Source: Algoriphagus yeomjeoni
Lineage (GTDB): Bacteria > Bacteroidota > Bacteroidia > Cytophagales > Cyclobacteriaceae
Direction of reading: 5' to 3'
Assembly (NCBI RefSeq): GCF_003259505.1
Contig: NZ_QLLK01000020.1
Span: forward strand, 1 to 41,713
DNA: 41,713 nt
Part shown: positions 38,751-41,713 of the stretch, in pieces
Layout: the number at the start of each line of letters is the position of its first letter
Position numbering within the stretch: the stretch's first letter is position 1
The notes under the pieces: generated by a model
What the model was told of the DNA's origin: nothing
Seen by the model: only the letters and a program-made list of their open reading frames with translations
Databases searched by the model: none
Program-made: the position numbers and the translations under genes

Positions 38751-41713
38751 TTACCTCCTGATTATTTTGAGTTGCTCACTATGCTCACCCCAAATTAGCT
38801 GTACGATATGAATTCCTGGGGATGCTTTTTCTAAGTAGTTGTTAACCGTTGTACTAACATCTTCAATTGTTCGCACAGAATAGGAATCAAAAGCACCCGT
38901 TACATTAGCAATTCTAACCAAAATTTGCTCGTCTCTGTAGCTGCTTCTGTCCAAAAGATCTAGGGTCACGTAATTCCCTGGGCTGCTTGGGTTAGGATAG
39001 ACTATCCAAGAGGACTGGCCTTTGAGTCCTTTTACCTGAATCGAACGAGTAACGCTATAGCTAAACGAGCCATCCGCATCGATTTGCTTCAATCGGTAGA
39101 AAATATTGCCACCCGTTGCTGGAAGTTCTGTATCCTCGAAGTTGTATTCGGTAGGGGTTTCTTTATATCCTTGTCCTTTTACTTCTCCAATTTTAGTCCA
39201 AGAGGTCAAATCTCCATTTGTAGCTCGTTCTATCTCAAAATGGTCATTTTCCCATTCTTGGGAAGTAGCCCAAGTGAGTTCTCCACTTCGGTTTTCAGGG
39301 TTAAATTCAGCATTGAAGTAGAGGTATTCGACTTCGAGGATACGGAAGTTAAAGAAAGAAATATATACTACTCCACTTCCTCCACTTCCACCCCCGTTAT
39401 ATCCTGCTCCACCACCTGAACCGGAGTAAGGTACACCTGGGTATCCTACACCTCCGTTTACTGTAGTAGTTAAGTTCCCATCACCCCCAATTTTTTGTCC
39501 CCCAGCAAGACCTCCTAATCCAATTTTATCGGTACCATTGAATAGAGCTCCTATACCTCCTCCGCCTGCGCCATAATTTATTATCGCTCCTCCAAAGTTT
39601 AAGGAAGCACCTTGCCCTCCATTTCCACCTTCTCCTTGACCTTTTCCCGCTGCCTTTCCATTTTGACCTATGGCCAATGCTGGGTCCGGATTTATTCCAC
39701 CACCACCTCCTCCTGCAATAGCGGTTGATTGATTGTTTTCGCCATTTCCTCCAGCTCTGCCTGGATAAACCGTCCCTCCTATACTTCCTGAAGAGTTAGG
39801 AGAACCTCCATCTCCTCTGTTTCCGGTACCACTTTTTGCAGCACCACCTCCACCTGCCGCTCCCACGTTTCCGACATAATTACCAGTAGATGCAGATGCT
39901 CCTCCTCCACCTCCTACAGCTGTCACGGTAACAGTACTTCCATTTACTGAGCCAGTAAAGGTTGAGGAGCTGCCATTACCTCCTTTTGAATTAATGTTTG
40001 TTGATCCTAGTCCTCCTGCCCCTATGGTAATTGGATAATTTGACCCTGCTGGCATGCCGTAAGGATTGGTAATAGAATATGACTGAGTTACTAAGGAGCC
40101 TGCTCCACCTCCTCCGCCACCGTCTCCTAATCCACCACCACCCCCTGCTCCGCCAACCAAGACAGAAAAATTGGTTAACCCTTCTGGAGCATTCCAAATT
40201 CCACTACATATAAACCTAATAATCGTGGTTCCACTAGTGGCTCCATCATCTACAAATTCAATACAATCAGTTTTATTAGCATCAGGGCAAGAATAGGAGA
40301 TTCTTATTTGTCCATTATTACCCGCATTGTTTGAATTTCCACCTTTTCCTATAGTTGACCCTAATGGACCTCCTCCGTTGCCTCCATTAATACCACTTCC
40401 CTTTATTCCAGCTGAACCTCCAGTGTATCTTGTATCTGTTATTCCTCCATCTGCAGTTCCTGCTCCAGATATGCCGCCTCTTGCATATAATAAACTGTTT
40501 CCAATTTGATCTGCAATGTTGGAGTCTCTTGTAACATAAGAATCTCCTCCATTTCCATCCCTATTTCCTCCAGCCCCTACAAATACTGCGATTGCTTCAC
40601 CCGGAGTAACTGAAATAGTTCTAATAGAATAGCCACCGCCACCTCCGCCTTTTTTATTAGCTCCATTTTCTCCACCGCCACCTCCGCCATATACCTGAAT
40701 GGTGATACTATAAATATTAGGTGGGACATAGAATGTTGTGTTTGTAGTAAAAACTGCTGCGCATGCTCCGAAATAAGTGGTTGGAGGAGAAGCTGATAAA
40801 TCAACCCAACATGCATCTGTTATTTTTCGAATACTTACAATTTGAACGGTATAAGTAGCAGTAAGACTATTGATAGGGCTTATGCCAAAACTGCCTTTGC
40901 CATTGTTTACTATGAAGTTACTAGATGTAGTAATCGGGCCGAAAGCACCTACACCTTGAGCTATTTGATATTGAACTTGATATGTCCCATTTGTGACTAA
41001 AAGTGGATCGGCATTAACCGTTACAGTTGCGGTTCCACCAGCACTAGTAGCTGATACAGAGGATACAGATGTTATTTGGTAATTTGGGGTCACATCGATC
41101 GTCCCTGTGGCGGTTAAGCCATTGATACAAGTTCCAGTTAATGGTATGCTGTAAGTATAAAGTCCAGGAGTTGTAGCAGTTCCAGAGAAAGTGATTGTGT
41201 TTCCTGAGAATGAAGCAGAAATACCAGGAGGTAATCCATTAACTCCTGCGACACCCGATTGATCTATCCCTGTAACACCTGAAGTGGTTTGAGTAAATGG
41301 GGTAAGGATTGGGCTACTAATACAAACATTTGGATAGGCTACTGAAGTAGGTCCTACGGTTGCTAAGGGATTTACAGTGATAGTACCTGTTGCGTTAACA
41401 GCAGGAGTATTACATCCACCAGTCAAAGGAATAGAATAATTGAAAGTTCCCGAAGTTGTAGGCGTACCATTGATTCTAATCTGTCCAGAAACAAAAGTTG
41501 CAGTAACACCAGCAGGCAAATTAGTTGGCGCACCAATACCTGTTGCCCCCGTGGTGGCATGTGTGATCTGCGTCAACCCTGTGTTGATACAAAGAGTAGG
41601 AGTAGAAGAAGCAGGGGCTACTGTATTATTGGGATTTACAGTGATAGTACCTGTTGCGTTAACAGCAGGAGTATTACATCCACCAGTTAAAGGAATAGAA
41701 TAATTGAAAGTTC
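38751..41713 (-). CDS. T9SS-secreted glycine-rich, Ig-repeat adhesin (5' truncated by window edge)
   Basis: The frame is open from the right edge, so the visible 987 codons are the C-terminal part. Upstream are Ig-like repeats of about 88 residues (S-G-T-F-N-Y-S-I-P-L-T-G-G-C, then A-T-G-T-I-T-V-N-P), with Cys in each. Then come two glycine-rich segments (encoded about 40690-40270 and 40210-39350), each opening with a short strand such as I-T-I-Q-V-Y-G-G-G-G-G or F-S-V-L-V-G-G-A-G-G. These resemble the glycine-rich domain found in ALK-type receptors. A fibronectin-like module (L-T-W-A-T-S-Q-E-W-E-N-D-H-F-E-I-E) and a type A T9SS sorting domain (W-I-V-Y-P-N-P, ending L-K-I-I-R-R) finish it. 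Likely a cell-surface adhesin or matrix protein; ligand unknown. Confidence 0.85.
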   Translation of the reverse strand, partial: TFNYSIPLTGGCNTPAVNATGTITVNPNNTVAPASSTPTLCINTGLTQITHATTGATGIGAPTNLPAGVTATFVSGQIRINGTPTTSGTFNYSIPLTGGCNTPAVNATGTITVNPLATVGPTSVAYPNVCISSPILTPFTQTTSGVTGIDQSGVAGVNGLPPGISASFSGNTITFSGTATTPGLYTYSIPLTGTCINGLTATGTIDVTPNYQITSVSSVSATSAGGTATVTVNADPLLVTNGTYQVQYQIAQGVGAFGPITTSSNFIVNNGKGSFGISPINSLTATYTVQIVSIRKITDACWVDLSASPPTTYFGACAAVFTTNTTFYVPPNIYSITIQVYGGGGGGENGANKKGGGGGGYSIRTISVTPGEAIAVFVGAGGNRDGNGGDSYVTRDSNIADQIGNSLLYARGGISGAGTADGGITDTRYTGGSAGIKGSGINGGNGGGPLGSTIGKGGNSNNAGNNGQIRISYSCPDANKTDCIEFVDDGATSGTTIIRFICSGIWNAPEGLTNFSVLVGGAGGGGGLGDGGGGGGAGSLVTQSYSITNPYGMPAGSNYPITIGAGGLGSTNINSKGGNGSSSTFTGSVNGSTVTVTAVGGGGGASASTGNYVGNVGAAGGGGAAKSGTGNRGDGGSPNSSGSIGGTVYPGRAGGNGENNQSTAIAGGGGGGINPDPALAIGQNGKAAGKGQGEGGNGGQGASLNFGGAIINYGAGGGGIGALFNGTDKIGLGGLAGGQKIGGDGNLTTTVNGGVGYPGVPYSGSGGGAGYNGGGSGGSGVVYISFFNFRILEVEYLYFNAEFNPENRSGELTWATSQEWENDHFEIERATNGDLTSWTKIGEVKGQGYKETPTEYNFEDTELPATGGNIFYRLKQIDADGSFSYSVTRSIQVKGLKGQSSWIVYPNPSSPGNYVTLDLLDRSSYRDEQILVRIANVTGAFDSYSVRTIEDVSTTVNNYLEKASPGIHIVQLIWGEHSEQLKIIRR
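41367..41713 (-). repeat. Near-identical 83-nt segments, 264 bp apart, in the adhesin gene
   Basis: 41367-41449 and 41631-41713 differ at one base out of 83. The 264-bp spacing equals 88 codons, so this is an in-frame tandem repeat of one Ig-like unit. The second copy is cut by the window edge. Confidence 0.9.

Noticed and set aside
41367..41713. CRISPR-like array
   Set aside because: The repeat unit is an in-frame 88-codon protein module with no short uniform repeat and no cas genes.

Overview
The window comes from a Bacteroidota chromosome, most likely order Cytophagales and close to Algoriphagus/Cyclobacteriaceae (inferred from gene content, not from a search). Supporting signs are two type IX secretion (T9SS) cargo proteins with C-terminal sorting domains, an Oar-like TonB-dependent receptor, DUF4105 and DUF4349 proteins, promoters of the Bacteroidota TTTG-N20-TAnnTTTG type, almost no Shine-Dalgarno sequences, and intergenic hairpin repeats of kinds common in this phylum. 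There is no phage, IS element, CRISPR array or rRNA.

Layout. 1-6.6 kb: the 3' end of an OmpA-family gene, a secreted GH16 glucanase, rluF (minus), an M23 peptidase (minus) and aspS. 6.9-10.5 kb: a DUF4349 lipoprotein, an amidase-signature lipoprotein and a YhhN membrane protein (minus). 10.8-14.2 kb: a large Oar-like outer-membrane receptor with its own promoter and terminator. 14.6-21 kb: a tight four-gene operon of alpha/beta hydrolase, RND adaptor, RND pump and TolC-like channel, closed by a terminator. 21-24.5 kb: an MltF-like lytic transglycosylase, convergent with a RidA-GntP pair. 24.6-28.2 kb: a T9SS cargo protein divergent from a DUF4105 (Lnb-type) membrane protein. 28.3-33 kb: uvrB with an AlbA_2-domain gene, a PLP-dependent ACC-deaminase/D-cysteine desulfhydrase-like enzyme (minus) and an RluD-type pseudouridine synthase.

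33.2-34.1 kb holds the most unusual feature: two tRNA-like genes about 550 bp apart. Each has its own promoter and a strong terminator. Both fold as class II (leucine-type) cloverleaves, carry the anticodon GUC, have U37 and G73, and have a variable arm enlarged by 45 or 58 nt. The bodies are almost identical, while the variable-arm inserts have diverged.

34.1-38.5 kb is one 1459-residue AsmA/TamB-like envelope protein made of about six repeats of roughly 175 residues. A perfect 16-bp hairpin terminator separates it from the last gene, a glycine-rich, Ig-repeat T9SS adhesin read on the minus strand. That gene runs off the right edge and carries near-identical 264-bp-spaced DNA repeats.

Most of the genes are core-type: translation and rRNA modification (aspS, rluF, rluD-like), repair (uvrB), cell-wall turnover (M23, MltF-like) and envelope/export functions (RND operon, AsmA-like, Lnb-like, T9SS cargo). 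The accessory interest is concentrated in the tRNA-like pair, the repeat proteins and the intergenic hairpins.
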